Assembly (NCBI GenBank): GCA_023231075.1
Contig: JALNWC010000150.1
Coordinates: forward strand, 1 to 6,548
Length of the DNA: 6,548 bases
Direction of reading: 5' to 3'
Source: Rhodoferax sp.
Lineage (GTDB): Bacteria; Pseudomonadota; Gammaproteobacteria; Burkholderiales; Burkholderiaceae_C
The number at the start of each line of letters is the position of its first letter. Position 1 is the stretch's first letter. Position numbers and translations under genes: made by a program. The notes under the pieces are model-generated. The model did not search any database. It worked only from the letters and a program-made list of their open reading frames with translations, and was not told where the DNA came from. Below, in pieces: positions 1 to 6,548 of the stretch.

Positions 1-30
1 ATTGTTTGAGCGCAAGCGGTGGCGGGTGCC
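1..30. other. Sequence downstream of mscL, no feature seen
   Basis: These 30 bases follow the mscL TAA stop. They contain short GC-rich symmetries but no hairpin plus T run that would mark a terminator in the direction of mscL transcription. Any terminator would lie beyond the window. Confidence 0.5.
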
Positions 31-459
31 TTACTTTGACAGTGAATCGCGAATCTGCCGCAAAAGCACAATATCTTCCGGCGTGGCCGGTGCTGGCGCA
101 GGTGGCGCTGCCTTCTTCAAGCGGTTGATCTGGCGGATCATCAGGAAGATGATGAACGCCAGGATCACGAAGTTCACCGCCACCGTGATGAAGTTGCCAT
201 AAGCGAACAGCGGCACGCCCGCTTTCGTCAGTGCCTCATAGGTCATGGGGCCGGTAAACGTGGCGGGCGGGTCGGACAGCAGCACAAAGTAGTTGGAAAA
301 ATCGAGACCGCCCACGGCCTTGCCCACCAGCGGCATGGTGAGGTCCTTGACGATGGAATCAACAATTTTGCCGAAGGCGGCGCCAATGATGACACCGACC
401 GCCAGATCGATCACATTGCCTTTCAAGGCAAATTCTTTGAATTCGGATGCAATGCTCAT
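31..459 (-). CDS. mscL: Large-conductance mechanosensitive channel MscL
   Basis: The 142-residue product is a homopentameric inner-membrane channel that opens under membrane tension and releases solutes during hypo-osmotic shock. The N-terminus is near-identical in pattern to E. coli MscL: an amphipathic helix (MSIASEFKEFALKG, 1-14), then TM1 (about 15-43) with DLAVGVIIGAAFGKIV, including the pore-constriction glycine G22 and hydrophobic V23. A periplasmic loop follows (about 46-84, with GGLDFSNYF), then TM2 (about 86-109), a basic INRLKK stretch, a Pro/Ala linker (119-127) and a C-terminal helix (PEDIVLLRQIRDSL) that forms the cytoplasmic bundle. Length is close to the roughly 136 residues of the E. 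coli protein, with a slightly longer loop. I chose the ATG at 457-459 because the family starts MSI and a GAAAGG ribosome site sits 5 bases upstream. A longer frame starting at 504 adds 15 residues unlike the family. The gene lies 102 bases after tamB on the same strand. Confidence 0.97.
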   Translation of the reverse strand: MSIASEFKEFALKGNVIDLAVGVIIGAAFGKIVDSIVKDLTMPLVGKAVGGLDFSNYFVLLSDPPATFTGPMTYEALTKAGVPLFAYGNFITVAVNFVILAFIIFLMIRQINRLKKAAPPAPAPATPEDIVLLRQIRDSLSK

Positions 460-462
460 GTG

Positions 463-493
463 AACCTTTCGCGTGGTGATGTGAATAAGGGTT
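463..493 (-). promoter_or_regulatory. Weak dyad in mscL leader overlapping the ribosome site
   Basis: In the mscL mRNA, AACCCUU (493 to 487) can face AAAGGUU (469 to 463) across a 17-base loop. Six of seven positions pair, with a central C-A mismatch. The 3' arm contains the AAAGG ribosome site. On the plus strand the same dyad has a G-T wobble in place of the mismatch and is followed by a T run (494-497), so it superficially resembles a plus-strand terminator, although no plus-strand gene precedes it. The stem is short and AU-rich with a large loop, so chance is a real possibility. Confidence 0.2.
465..470 (-). promoter_or_regulatory. Ribosome binding site of mscL
   Basis: On the minus strand this reads GAAAGG, five bases before the ATG at 459. 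It is the best Shine-Dalgarno match near either candidate start and supports the 459 start over the in-frame ATG at 504. Confidence 0.75.
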
Positions 494-534
494 TTTTGCC
501 GCAACTCATCGCGATGGGAAGCATACCTCAGAAG

Positions 535-556
535 CCAGTGGCGCAGTCTGCGCTGG
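535..556 (-). other. Stem-loop just downstream of tamB
   Basis: CCAG/CTGG outer arms (535-538 with 553-556) and CGCA/TGCG inner arms (542-545 with 549-552) can form about eight base pairs, with a three-base bulge and a three-base loop. Its core is the near-perfect palindrome at 541-553. It begins six bases past the tamB stop codon. No T run follows in the direction of transcription, so it is not a canonical intrinsic terminator. It could stabilise the 3' end of the tam message or act as a weak attenuator before mscL. Confidence 0.3.
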
Positions 557-561
557 GGGGC

Positions 562-3500
562 TCAGTCGTAACGCCGGGTCCAGACCAGGTCCACTGCGCC
601 TTGCGTGCCGGTCTGGGCGCGCAGCGTCAAGCGCCGTGATAGCTCATAAAAAATGGTGAAGCCCCCCATGGTGCTTGCCAGGCCGCTTTCATAGGCGACA
701 TAAAAATCCTTGCTGAGGCGTTTGCCAATCGTGACGGTGGCGCCCGTGGCGGTGTCGCTGCCGTTGCTGCTGCTGAAGCTCAGTTCATCCAGCCCCAGTG
801 CCTGGGTCAGGCTGGCGCTTGGCCCTTGGCGACTGCCGCCGAGCAGTGCCAGCGCCGCCTGCTGCAACAAGGCGGCCTCGCCACCGCGGCCACTGGCCGA
901 GCGCCCCAGCACCAGCCAGGCCAGTTTTTCGGCATCAGGCAGCTCGGGCTCGGCGTACAGCCGCACCACGGGCGACAATGCTGTGCCGTTCACCTGCACG
1001 CCCACGCGCTGGCTGAGTTGGGGGCGAATGGCCAGAATGTCGAGCATCGGGTTGTCTGCGGCACCGACAAAACGCACCAGGCCTCGCTCGATGTCCAGGC
1101 GCTGGCCGTAAGCCCGATAGGTGCCGCGTACCGTACGCACGGTGCCGGTCAGACCGGGACGCTCCTGGTTGACCGCGTGCAGCGACAGCTTGCCGGCCAA
1201 CCGGGTGTCCAGACCACGGCCACGCACCTGAAAGTCGGGCCCCAGATCAAGTTCGATCAGCAGGTCAGTCACCAGACGGGGGGCACTGGCGCGGCTGCTT
1301 GCACTGGTTTTTTGAGCCGGGGTGGCGCTTGTCGGCAGCTTGGCCGCGGGCCGACGCACCACCACGTCATCGCCCAGTTGGGGTGCACTGTCGTCGGGCA
1401 AGGTGATCAGGGCCTGGTCGGCAGCCAGGCTGCCGCTCAGGCTCAGGCGGGCGTCCCTGAGCTGTGTGGCCACCTTGCCGGAAACCACCACACGCCGATC
1501 AGAACGGGTGCTCAGGCGCAGGGCTTTGGCCTGCATTTCAAGCGCCATCGATAAGCGTGACAAGAAATCGGCCTCGGAATTGCCGGGTAGCCAGAATATC
1601 GACCCGGTCAGGGCCAGCTGGCCGCCGCTGCCGGCCGAGGTGGGGGCACCCTGCAAGCTGAATTCCTGAATATCGATCTGCTGCCCATGCAGCCGGGCGT
1701 CGAGCCGGCCCTGGCTGAAGTCGATGCCGTCCACCACCGAGCGCACGGCCAGGTTGCGCGCCTGCAGTTTGCCATCCCACCGGGGTGTCTCCAGCGTGCC
1801 GGTGAGGGTGATGTCGGCATCCATGGTGCCACGCAAACGCCATCCCGGCGGCGCCAGCACCGACCAGGCATCCACGGGCGGCAGCTGGATCTGCAGGCTG
1901 CCGCCAATCGGCACTTTCTGGTCCAGGGTCCAGCCATGACCCAGTGGCTGAAGCTGGGTGCTGAAAGCCATCAGTGCCTTGCCCGCGCGCGTGCTGTCCC
2001 AGCGCAGGCTGCCAGACAGGGAACCTGCGTCCAGGTTGACTTCCAGCCGGGCTTCGCGCAGGTCTGCCGGCAGGGCATCCTGGCGGCTGTCATCGACGCG
2101 CAGGTGCAGGTCACCGGAACTGCGCTCCAGCATGGCGCTCAGGTGCTGCGCATCGGTGTGCCGGGCATCCCAGCGCCCGGCCAGCATCAGGTCGCTGCGC
2201 AAGCCCAGGTCGGCCATGGATTTGCCGCTCAGGGCGTCGAGCCAGGCCAGCGGCAGCTGGCTGATCTGGCCCTGGCTGTGCCACTGGGCTTTGGGCCGGG
2301 CCTGCTTTGCAGTTGGGGCAAGCGGCTGCGACCAGCGCGCAGCCTGCCAGTTCACGCTAGCTGCACCGGGTTGCGGGCCGGTGAGCCGGGCGCTGCCGGC
2401 CGACAGGCTCAGGGTGTTTTCCAGGCGGCTGGCCAGCCAGTCCAGTGTGACTGCCTGGCCCTTGTCCGTGTCGGCCTCCAGAGTCCAGGGGCCGGGCTGC
2501 CCCTTGTCTTGCGCCGTAAGCTCAAGCTGCTCCAGGTGGCCCTGCCAGTGGTCGGCCGCGCGGCGGCCTGCCTTGAACCGGGCTTGCCAGCCCATTTGCC
2601 GCGCGCCGATGTCGGCACGGCCTTGGGTGCGCAAGCTCAGATCGGGCAGGGTACCCGCCAGGTCGACCTCAAGTCCAAGCAGCCGCCCCTCGCCGGACAC
2701 CGTCGCCTGGGTGGCTGGACGACGAAGCCAGGCCAGTTGGGGTGCACGCAGGCTGGCAGTCACTTGCAGCTTGCTGCCCTGCTGCTGCCAGCCACCTTGC
2801 CAGCGGCCATCGAGCTGGGCCGCACCACGCAGGCTGAGGCCCTGCAATGCGTCGGCCATCGCCGGCCAGCGTGTGAGCCATTGACTTGCGAGACTGGCAT
2901 CCGTCACTTTGATGCCCAAGCTGCCTTGACCACCCTGGCTCGCCAGGCGGCCGTCCAGGCTGCCTTGCAAGCCGGGCAACTCGACCGCCAGTTTTCCCTG
3001 CGCGGCCTGGGTCTTCAGGTGGTAGCTCAAGCGGCCTTCCAGGTGCGCGTCTTGCGCGTCAATGGACAGGGCGCTCAAGGTCAATTGCGGTGACGCCCAC
3101 ACGCCTTGCACCTGAAGGCCTTGCAGGCGCAGGGTGTGCAGACTGGTGGGGGGTGGCCTGGTCTTGTCCCGCGCGGATGCGTCTGCCATGTGGGCCGCAA
3201 AGGCGATACCGCTGGAGCTTTGTCGGGCCTGTAGCTCGCCGCTCAGGGCGCTGCTGGCCAGGCGGGTGTCGATGGCGCCGGGGTTGACCTTGTGCAGGCT
3301 GGCTTCGCCTTGCCACTGGCCAGCCTCAAATTTCCCTGAGCCTGTGAGGCTGCCGCCAGCACCTTGGGCCTGCACGGATTGCAGCGCCCATTGCGCCTGC
3401 TCGTAGCGCAGGTCGGCCTGCAAGCGGTCCAGTGGCAGGCGCTGCTGGTTCCATGGGCCGGGCTGCGCGTTGGCCAGCTTGAGCCGGCCCTGCCATGCGC

Positions 3501-4422
3501 TGCCGCGCGGTGTCACGCCGGCCTCGCCGCTGAGCCGGGTTTGCGGCGCCTGGGGCCACAGCGCGGCCAGATTCAGGCCTTGCCAATGGGCCTGAGCCTG
3601 GATGATGGGCTGGGTTTGCCAAGGCGCAATCTGGGCCGATACCTCGGCTTGCATGGCGGTTGACGATGCTGGCTGCTCCGGCGCGCCAAGCGTGGGCACC
3701 GGCTTGAGGCTGGCCTGCAGCGCCAGCACCGCGTCGGGTCCGGCCAATTGGCCCGTGAGCTGGGCCATGGCTGCGACCGTCAAGGGCTGTGGGATCGAGG
3801 GCAGGGTGGTCTGCACCAGGCCCTGGGCTTGCAGCGCCAATGCCATGGGGCCACTGGCCTGCAACTGGCCGCTGAGCTGGTAGGCGCCGGACGCGACCCG
3901 GCCGCGGCCCTGCATCAGCGTGTGGGCTTGCCCGTCAAACCGGTAGTGGCCACTGAGCTCGCTGGCTTGCAGCGTGGTGGCACCCGTCCAGCTGAGGCTG
4001 GCCACCTGGAACGGCAGATCCACCTTGAGCGGCAGGCGCAAGTCGGTGGGGGGCGTGAGCGGTGCACTGTCGGTGCTGCTGCGTCGGTCTTCAATTTTGA
4101 GTGTGGCCACACTCAGCGTGCCCAGGCGCAGTTGCCGGTTGAACAGGGGCGCCAGTGTCCAGGCCACGCCCATGTCCTGAGCTTCCACGCTGAGCTCGCC
4201 GCGCTGCCAGCGCAACCAGCCGATGTGGCCCCCGCCGCGCAGCGAGCCCTGCACGTCTTTGGCCTCCAGTGTTTGCCCGGTCGGCAAAAAACGCTGCAAC
4301 TGTGTCAGCAGGGTGGCCAGCGAGCCGTCACTGGCGCTCCACAGCCACAAGGCGGCGCTCAGCGCCAGCAGCGTGAGCAGCGTCGCCGCCAGCAGTTTCA
4401 GGCTCAGTCTCAAGGCGTTCAT
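562..4422 (-). CDS. tamB: Translocation and assembly module protein TamB (AsmA-like, DUF490 C-terminal domain)
   Basis: The product is 1286 residues, close to the roughly 1259 of E. coli TamB. TamB is anchored in the inner membrane, spans the periplasm as a long hydrophobic beta groove and meets TamA at the outer membrane. The family is tied to outer-membrane protein assembly and to phospholipid transport between membranes. Visible here are an N-terminal signal anchor (about residues 8-30, Leu/Ala-rich, ending ALWLW) and a very long repetitive beta-strand region with alternating polar and apolar residues (about 40-1020). A Pro/Ala/Ser/Thr linker (about 1023-1049) precedes the conserved C-terminal TamB domain, which has GTYRAYGQRLDIERG (1100-1114), KLAWLVLGR (1166-1174) and GKRLSKDFYVAYESGL (1233-1248), ending DLVWTRRYD. 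The ATG shares one base with the tamA stop (TGATG) and has no strong ribosome site, so translation is probably coupled to tamA. The frame is intact over its whole length. Confidence 0.96.
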   Translation of the reverse strand: MNALRLSLKLLAATLLTLLALSAALWLWSASDGSLATLLTQLQRFLPTGQTLEAKDVQGSLRGGGHIGWLRWQRGELSVEAQDMGVAWTLAPLFNRQLRLGTLSVATLKIEDRRSSTDSAPLTPPTDLRLPLKVDLPFQVASLSWTGATTLQASELSGHYRFDGQAHTLMQGRGRVASGAYQLSGQLQASGPMALALQAQGLVQTTLPSIPQPLTVAAMAQLTGQLAGPDAVLALQASLKPVPTLGAPEQPASSTAMQAEVSAQIAPWQTQPIIQAQAHWQGLNLAALWPQAPQTRLSGEAGVTPRGSAWQGRLKLANAQPGPWNQQRLPLDRLQADLRYEQAQWALQSVQAQGAGGSLTGSGKFEAGQWQGEASLHKVNPGAIDTRLASSALSGELQARQSSSGIAFAAHMADASARDKTRPPPTSLHTLRLQGLQVQGVWASPQLTLSALSIDAQDAHLEGRLSYHLKTQAAQGKLAVELPGLQGSLDGRLASQGGQGSLGIKVTDASLASQWLTRWPAMADALQGLSLRGAAQLDGRWQGGWQQQGSKLQVTASLRAPQLAWLRRPATQATVSGEGRLLGLEVDLAGTLPDLSLRTQGRADIGARQMGWQARFKAGRRAADHWQGHLEQLELTAQDKGQPGPWTLEADTDKGQAVTLDWLASRLENTLSLSAGSARLTGPQPGAASVNWQAARWSQPLAPTAKQARPKAQWHSQGQISQLPLAWLDALSGKSMADLGLRSDLMLAGRWDARHTDAQHLSAMLERSSGDLHLRVDDSRQDALPADLREARLEVNLDAGSLSGSLRWDSTRAGKALMAFSTQLQPLGHGWTLDQKVPIGGSLQIQLPPVDAWSVLAPPGWRLRGTMDADITLTGTLETPRWDGKLQARNLAVRSVVDGIDFSQGRLDARLHGQQIDIQEFSLQGAPTSAGSGGQLALTGSIFWLPGNSEADFLSRLSMALEMQAKALRLSTRSDRRVVVSGKVATQLRDARLSLSGSLAADQALITLPDDSAPQLGDDVVVRRPAAKLPTSATPAQKTSASSRASAPRLVTDLLIELDLGPDFQVRGRGLDTRLAGKLSLHAVNQERPGLTGTVRTVRGTYRAYGQRLDIERGLVRFVGAADNPMLDILAIRPQLSQRVGVQVNGTALSPVVRLYAEPELPDAEKLAWLVLGRSASGRGGEAALLQQAALALLGGSRQGPSASLTQALGLDELSFSSSNGSDTATGATVTIGKRLSKDFYVAYESGLASTMGGFTIFYELSRRLTLRAQTGTQGAVDLVWTRRYD

Positions 4423-6239
4423 CAGAAGGTGAAACCCAGGTTCATGTGCAAACGAAAACGCCGCGCATCGACGCCATACGCCAGGTCGATCTGCAACGGT
4501 CCGACCGGACTATTCCAGCGCGCACCCACACCCACGCCGACCCGGGCGTCGAGCTCGGCCGGTTTGTTGGCCACCGCACCGGCATCGACAAACACCGTGC
4601 TTTCCCAGTTGCTGAGTCGGCCGTTGATGCGGATCGGGCGCTGCCATTCGACGCTGCCGGTGCTCAGGTAGCGCCCTGCCGTGGTACTGCCGTCGGCCAG
4701 CGTGACGCCGATGTCATTGAAGCCATAACCGCGCACGCTGTTGTCTCCGCCGGCCAAAAACAACTGGGTGCTGGGCAGGCGGCTGGCGCTGTCCTTCGCG
4801 ATGACGGCACCCGCGGCGGCGCGCAGGGCCAGGCGGCCGGCGCCGGCTCGGGTGCCATCACTGCGGTCGAATCGCAAAAAACCCTGCCAGCGTGTCAGCA
4901 GCCGGGTGTAGGCCTGGCGTTCGCTGCCCAAGGTGGTGCCGCCACCGAGCTCGGCGCCCCAGCCCCAGCCGCTGGAGGGGAACGGCAGGCTGTCGTAGTT
5001 GCGCACGGCAAAGGCGTAATTGGCGCTCAGGGACTGGGCAGTCACGGGCTGCGCGGCGTCGGTGTCCACCGATTCGGCGCGGTCGTACTGCACGTACAGG
5101 TTGCGGTCGGTGCGCTCATGGCTTTGTTTGCGACCGCCGCGCAATTGCTGGCTGGTGACATCCCGTGTGCCCAGCAACTGGTTTTGCAAGAGGCCTGAAA
5201 CCGCCCAGCGCCAGTTGGATGGATCGGGCGGTGAGGTCAGCTCAGAGCCAATGGAGCGGTCGTCACGCTGAAGCTGTAATTTGCTTACCGCACGCCAGCC
5301 GATGCCGGGTACCTGGTAATGGGTATGTTCGGCCGAAAGACGTGGCCCGTTGTCGGTGCTGGCGCCGATGCCGAGCACCAGTTTTTGCAGCCGGGCTTCG
5401 CGCAGTTTCAGCTGCACCGGGGCCGCAGCCGGGTCGGCCTGGGTGTCGAGTGTGACAAAGGCCGAGTCAAAGTAGCCGCTGTCGGTCAGACGCTGTTGCG
5501 CCGCCACCAGTTCGGCCTGGCTGTAGGTGCTGCCTGGGGTGATGCGGGCCAGGTTTTGCACCAAAGCCCGGTCATATCGCTGCAAGCCCGCCATCTCCAG
5601 TTCACCCAGGCGGTACAAAGGACCCGAGTCCAGCGTGATATGCAGGTGCGCCTGACCGATTTCAGGGTCAATGTCGGCCAGCGAGGCGCTGATGCGCCCG
5701 GTGGGAAAGCGCAGCGAAGTGAGCTGGCGCAAGGCCTGCTGTTTGGCTGCATCCCAGGCGTTCTGGGTGAAACGATTGCCGGCAGGCAGCGACCAGTTGG
5801 CCTGAATCTGCTCGCGCTGACCGGCGGTCAGGGGGTCGGCGGCGATGGCGCCGGTGAACTCAATCGTCACCTGGGTGATGCGGGTCGCCTCGCCTGGCGT
5901 GACCGTGATGGTGACCACCGGCGGGCCGCCCTCGGCGGGCTGGTGCGCCATGACGATCACGGGCGAAAAATAACCCAGCGTGCCCACCAGCCGACGCGCG
6001 TCCTCTTCGGCCTGGCGCAGCAGGCGCGCCAGTTCGTCGTCGCTGAGGTCGGTGAGTTCGCGGTAGCGCTGCAGCTCCAGGTGGCGTGTCAGCAGGTCCT
6101 TGATGTCATCCGGGGCCTGGATCTTGACTTCGAAGGCGGCCCCGGCTGGCGTGCGGCCCGCTTCTGTCGGCGGCGCTTCGGCGGCCACGGCCCAAGGCAC
6201 GGCCAGGAGCAACAAGGCCGCCAGCAGAAAACGATTCAT
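4422..6239 (-). CDS. tamA: Translocation and assembly module outer-membrane protein TamA (Omp85 family)
   Basis: This 605-residue protein is the outer-membrane partner of TamB. It begins with a clear signal peptide (MNRFLLAALLLLAVPWAVAA, cleavage near residue 20). Three POTRA-like regions follow: about 36-115, 118-203 and 205-281, the last containing GELEMAGLQRYD and a GYFDSAFVTLD strand. A C-terminal 16-strand-type beta barrel fills about 285-605. The barrel carries the Omp85 signature GGDNSVRGYGF (497-507, VRGY at 502-505), the late-barrel VFVDAGAV (549-556) and WNSPVGPLQIDLAYG, and ends in a terminal phenylalanine (HMNLGFTF) as expected of a BAM substrate. E. coli TamA is about 577 residues, so the length fits. 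I chose the ATG at 6239 because it gives the signal peptide directly. The frame is open upstream to 6410, but that stretch lies inside the VWA gene and reads as non-homologous Arg/Pro/His-rich sequence. The start overlaps the VWA stop by four bases (ATGA). Confidence 0.95.
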   Translation of the reverse strand: MNRFLLAALLLLAVPWAVAAEAPPTEAGRTPAGAAFEVKIQAPDDIKDLLTRHLELQRYRELTDLSDDELARLLRQAEEDARRLVGTLGYFSPVIVMAHQPAEGGPPVVTITVTPGEATRITQVTIEFTGAIAADPLTAGQREQIQANWSLPAGNRFTQNAWDAAKQQALRQLTSLRFPTGRISASLADIDPEIGQAHLHITLDSGPLYRLGELEMAGLQRYDRALVQNLARITPGSTYSQAELVAAQQRLTDSGYFDSAFVTLDTQADPAAAPVQLKLREARLQKLVLGIGASTDNGPRLSAEHTHYQVPGIGWRAVSKLQLQRDDRSIGSELTSPPDPSNWRWAVSGLLQNQLLGTRDVTSQQLRGGRKQSHERTDRNLYVQYDRAESVDTDAAQPVTAQSLSANYAFAVRNYDSLPFPSSGWGWGAELGGGTTLGSERQAYTRLLTRWQGFLRFDRSDGTRAGAGRLALRAAAGAVIAKDSASRLPSTQLFLAGGDNSVRGYGFNDIGVTLADGSTTAGRYLSTGSVEWQRPIRINGRLSNWESTVFVDAGAVANKPAELDARVGVGVGARWNSPVGPLQIDLAYGVDARRFRLHMNLGFTF

Positions 6240-6548
6240 TTGCCCAGCAGTCGCATGGTGTCTTCGAGTCCCTTGAGGGTCAGCGGAAACATGCGCTGGC
6301 TCATGAGTTGCTGCACGAGGCTGATGCTCTGGCGGTATTGCCACACGCCCTGCGGCTCGGGGTTGATCCAGGCAAAGCGCGGGAAGGCGCTGGTCAGGCG
6401 CCCCAGCCACTCGACGCCGGCCTCCTCGTTGTTGTATTCCACGCTGCCGCCGGGCTGCAAAATCTCGTAGGGACTCATGGTGGCATCACCGATGAAGATC
6501 AGCTTGTAGTCCTTGTTGTACTTGCGGATGATGTCCCAGGTGGCAAAC
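6236..6548 (-). CDS. VWA-domain (CoxE-like) protein, C-terminal part only
   Basis: Only the last 103 residues are present. The gene runs off the right edge, and the first complete codon is at 6547-6545. The visible part starts FATWDIIRKYNKDYKL, then IFIGDATMSPYEIL, GGSVEYNNEEAGVEWLGRL, FPRFAWINPEP and a tail ending LTLKGLEDTMRLLGK. This pattern matches the C-terminal half of VWA-domain proteins of the CoxE-like type, often encoded beside a MoxR-family AAA ATPase. The Asp in IGDA may contribute to the metal-ion site of the VWA fold, but the DxSxS motif would lie upstream, outside the window. The ATG at 6478 is an internal methionine, because homologous-looking sequence continues in frame before it. 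The stop overlaps the tamA start (ATGA), which points to co-transcription. The molecular role of these proteins is mostly unknown, and a chaperone-like or metal-insertion function is only suggested by relatives. Confidence 0.82.
   Translation of the reverse strand, partial: FATWDIIRKYNKDYKLIFIGDATMSPYEILQPGGSVEYNNEEAGVEWLGRLTSAFPRFAWINPEPQGVWQYRQSISLVQQLMSQRMFPLTLKGLEDTMRLLGK

Larger units (their letters stand above)
460..561 (-). other. tamB-mscL intergenic region and mscL leader
   Basis: This 102-base gap is the only non-coding stretch of any size in the window. It holds a GC-rich dyad next to the tamB stop, a six-base A run in the minus-strand sense (492-497) and the mscL ribosome site. 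I could not find a convincing sigma-70 promoter with good -35 and -10 boxes. The best -10-like hexamer is TATGCT (minus strand, near 520-525), and it lacks a matching -35. Whether mscL has its own promoter or is read through from tamB cannot be settled from the sequence. Confidence 0.5.

Noticed and set aside
463..497. Plus-strand intrinsic terminator (stem plus T run).
   Set aside because: No plus-strand gene ends here, the loop is 17 bases and the stem is short. The T run is the complement of the A run in the mscL leader.
460..504. Longer MscL start at 504.
   Set aside because: The 15 extra residues do not match the MscL N-terminus, which begins with MSI, and a good ribosome site precedes the ATG at 459.
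1687..3093. Plus-strand open frame of 468 codons opposite tamB.
   Set aside because: It lies wholly antisense to an intact, recognisable tamB, its product is Gln/Ala/Gly/Arg-rich without a family pattern, and long antisense frames are expected opposite GC-rich genes.
3748..4671. Plus-strand open frame of 307 codons across the tamA-tamB junction.
   Set aside because: It is antisense to the TamB N-terminus and the TamA C-terminus, both confidently identified. The product is Gln/Ala/Arg-rich low-complexity sequence.
5319..6470. Plus-strand open frame of 383 codons opposite tamA and the VWA gene.
   Set aside because: It crosses two real genes on the other strand, has no recognisable domain, and its composition mirrors the complement of the tamA codons.
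6236..6478. Complete 80-residue gene starting at the ATG at 6478.
   Set aside because: The frame continues upstream with family-like sequence (IRKYNKDYKLIFIGDAT) to the window edge, so this ATG is internal to the VWA gene.
1..6548. Mobile elements, CRISPR repeats, tRNA or rRNA genes.
   Set aside because: No transposase or integrase frame, no regularly spaced repeats, no terminal inverted repeats and no cloverleaf-like segment were seen. Almost the whole window is accounted for by four coding genes.

Overview
The window looks like an ordinary chromosomal segment of a high-GC betaproteobacterium, most likely order Burkholderiales and perhaps family Comamonadaceae. That placement rests on GC-rich codon use, the style of the TamA/TamB and MscL proteins, and a CoxE-like VWA protein of the type common in that group. 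It is inference from protein character, not a database match.

All genes lie on the minus strand, so transcription runs from high to low coordinates. In that order they are: (1) the 3' end of a VWA-domain protein gene, cut by the window edge (6236-6548); (2) tamA, an Omp85-family outer-membrane protein (4422-6239); (3) tamB, a very long AsmA-like inner-membrane-anchored protein (562-4422); (4) mscL, the large-conductance mechanosensitive channel (31-459). The first three are packed with overlapping stop and start codons (ATGA, then TGATG) and almost certainly share one transcript. A 102-base gap holding weak dyad symmetries separates tamB from mscL. Bases 1-30 follow the mscL stop, and I see no terminator there.

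TamA and TamB form the translocation and assembly module. TamA is the outer-membrane barrel with periplasmic POTRA domains, and TamB spans the periplasm from an inner-membrane anchor. The pair is linked to outer-membrane protein assembly and to anterograde phospholipid transport. MscL protects the cell from bursting on hypo-osmotic shock. The VWA protein has no established link to TAM, and its overlap with tamA is the least explained part of the layout.

I found no mobile element, CRISPR array, RNA gene, pseudogene or clearly novel system. Both strands were considered. The long plus-strand open frames opposite tamA and tamB are best explained as by-products of GC-rich coding.
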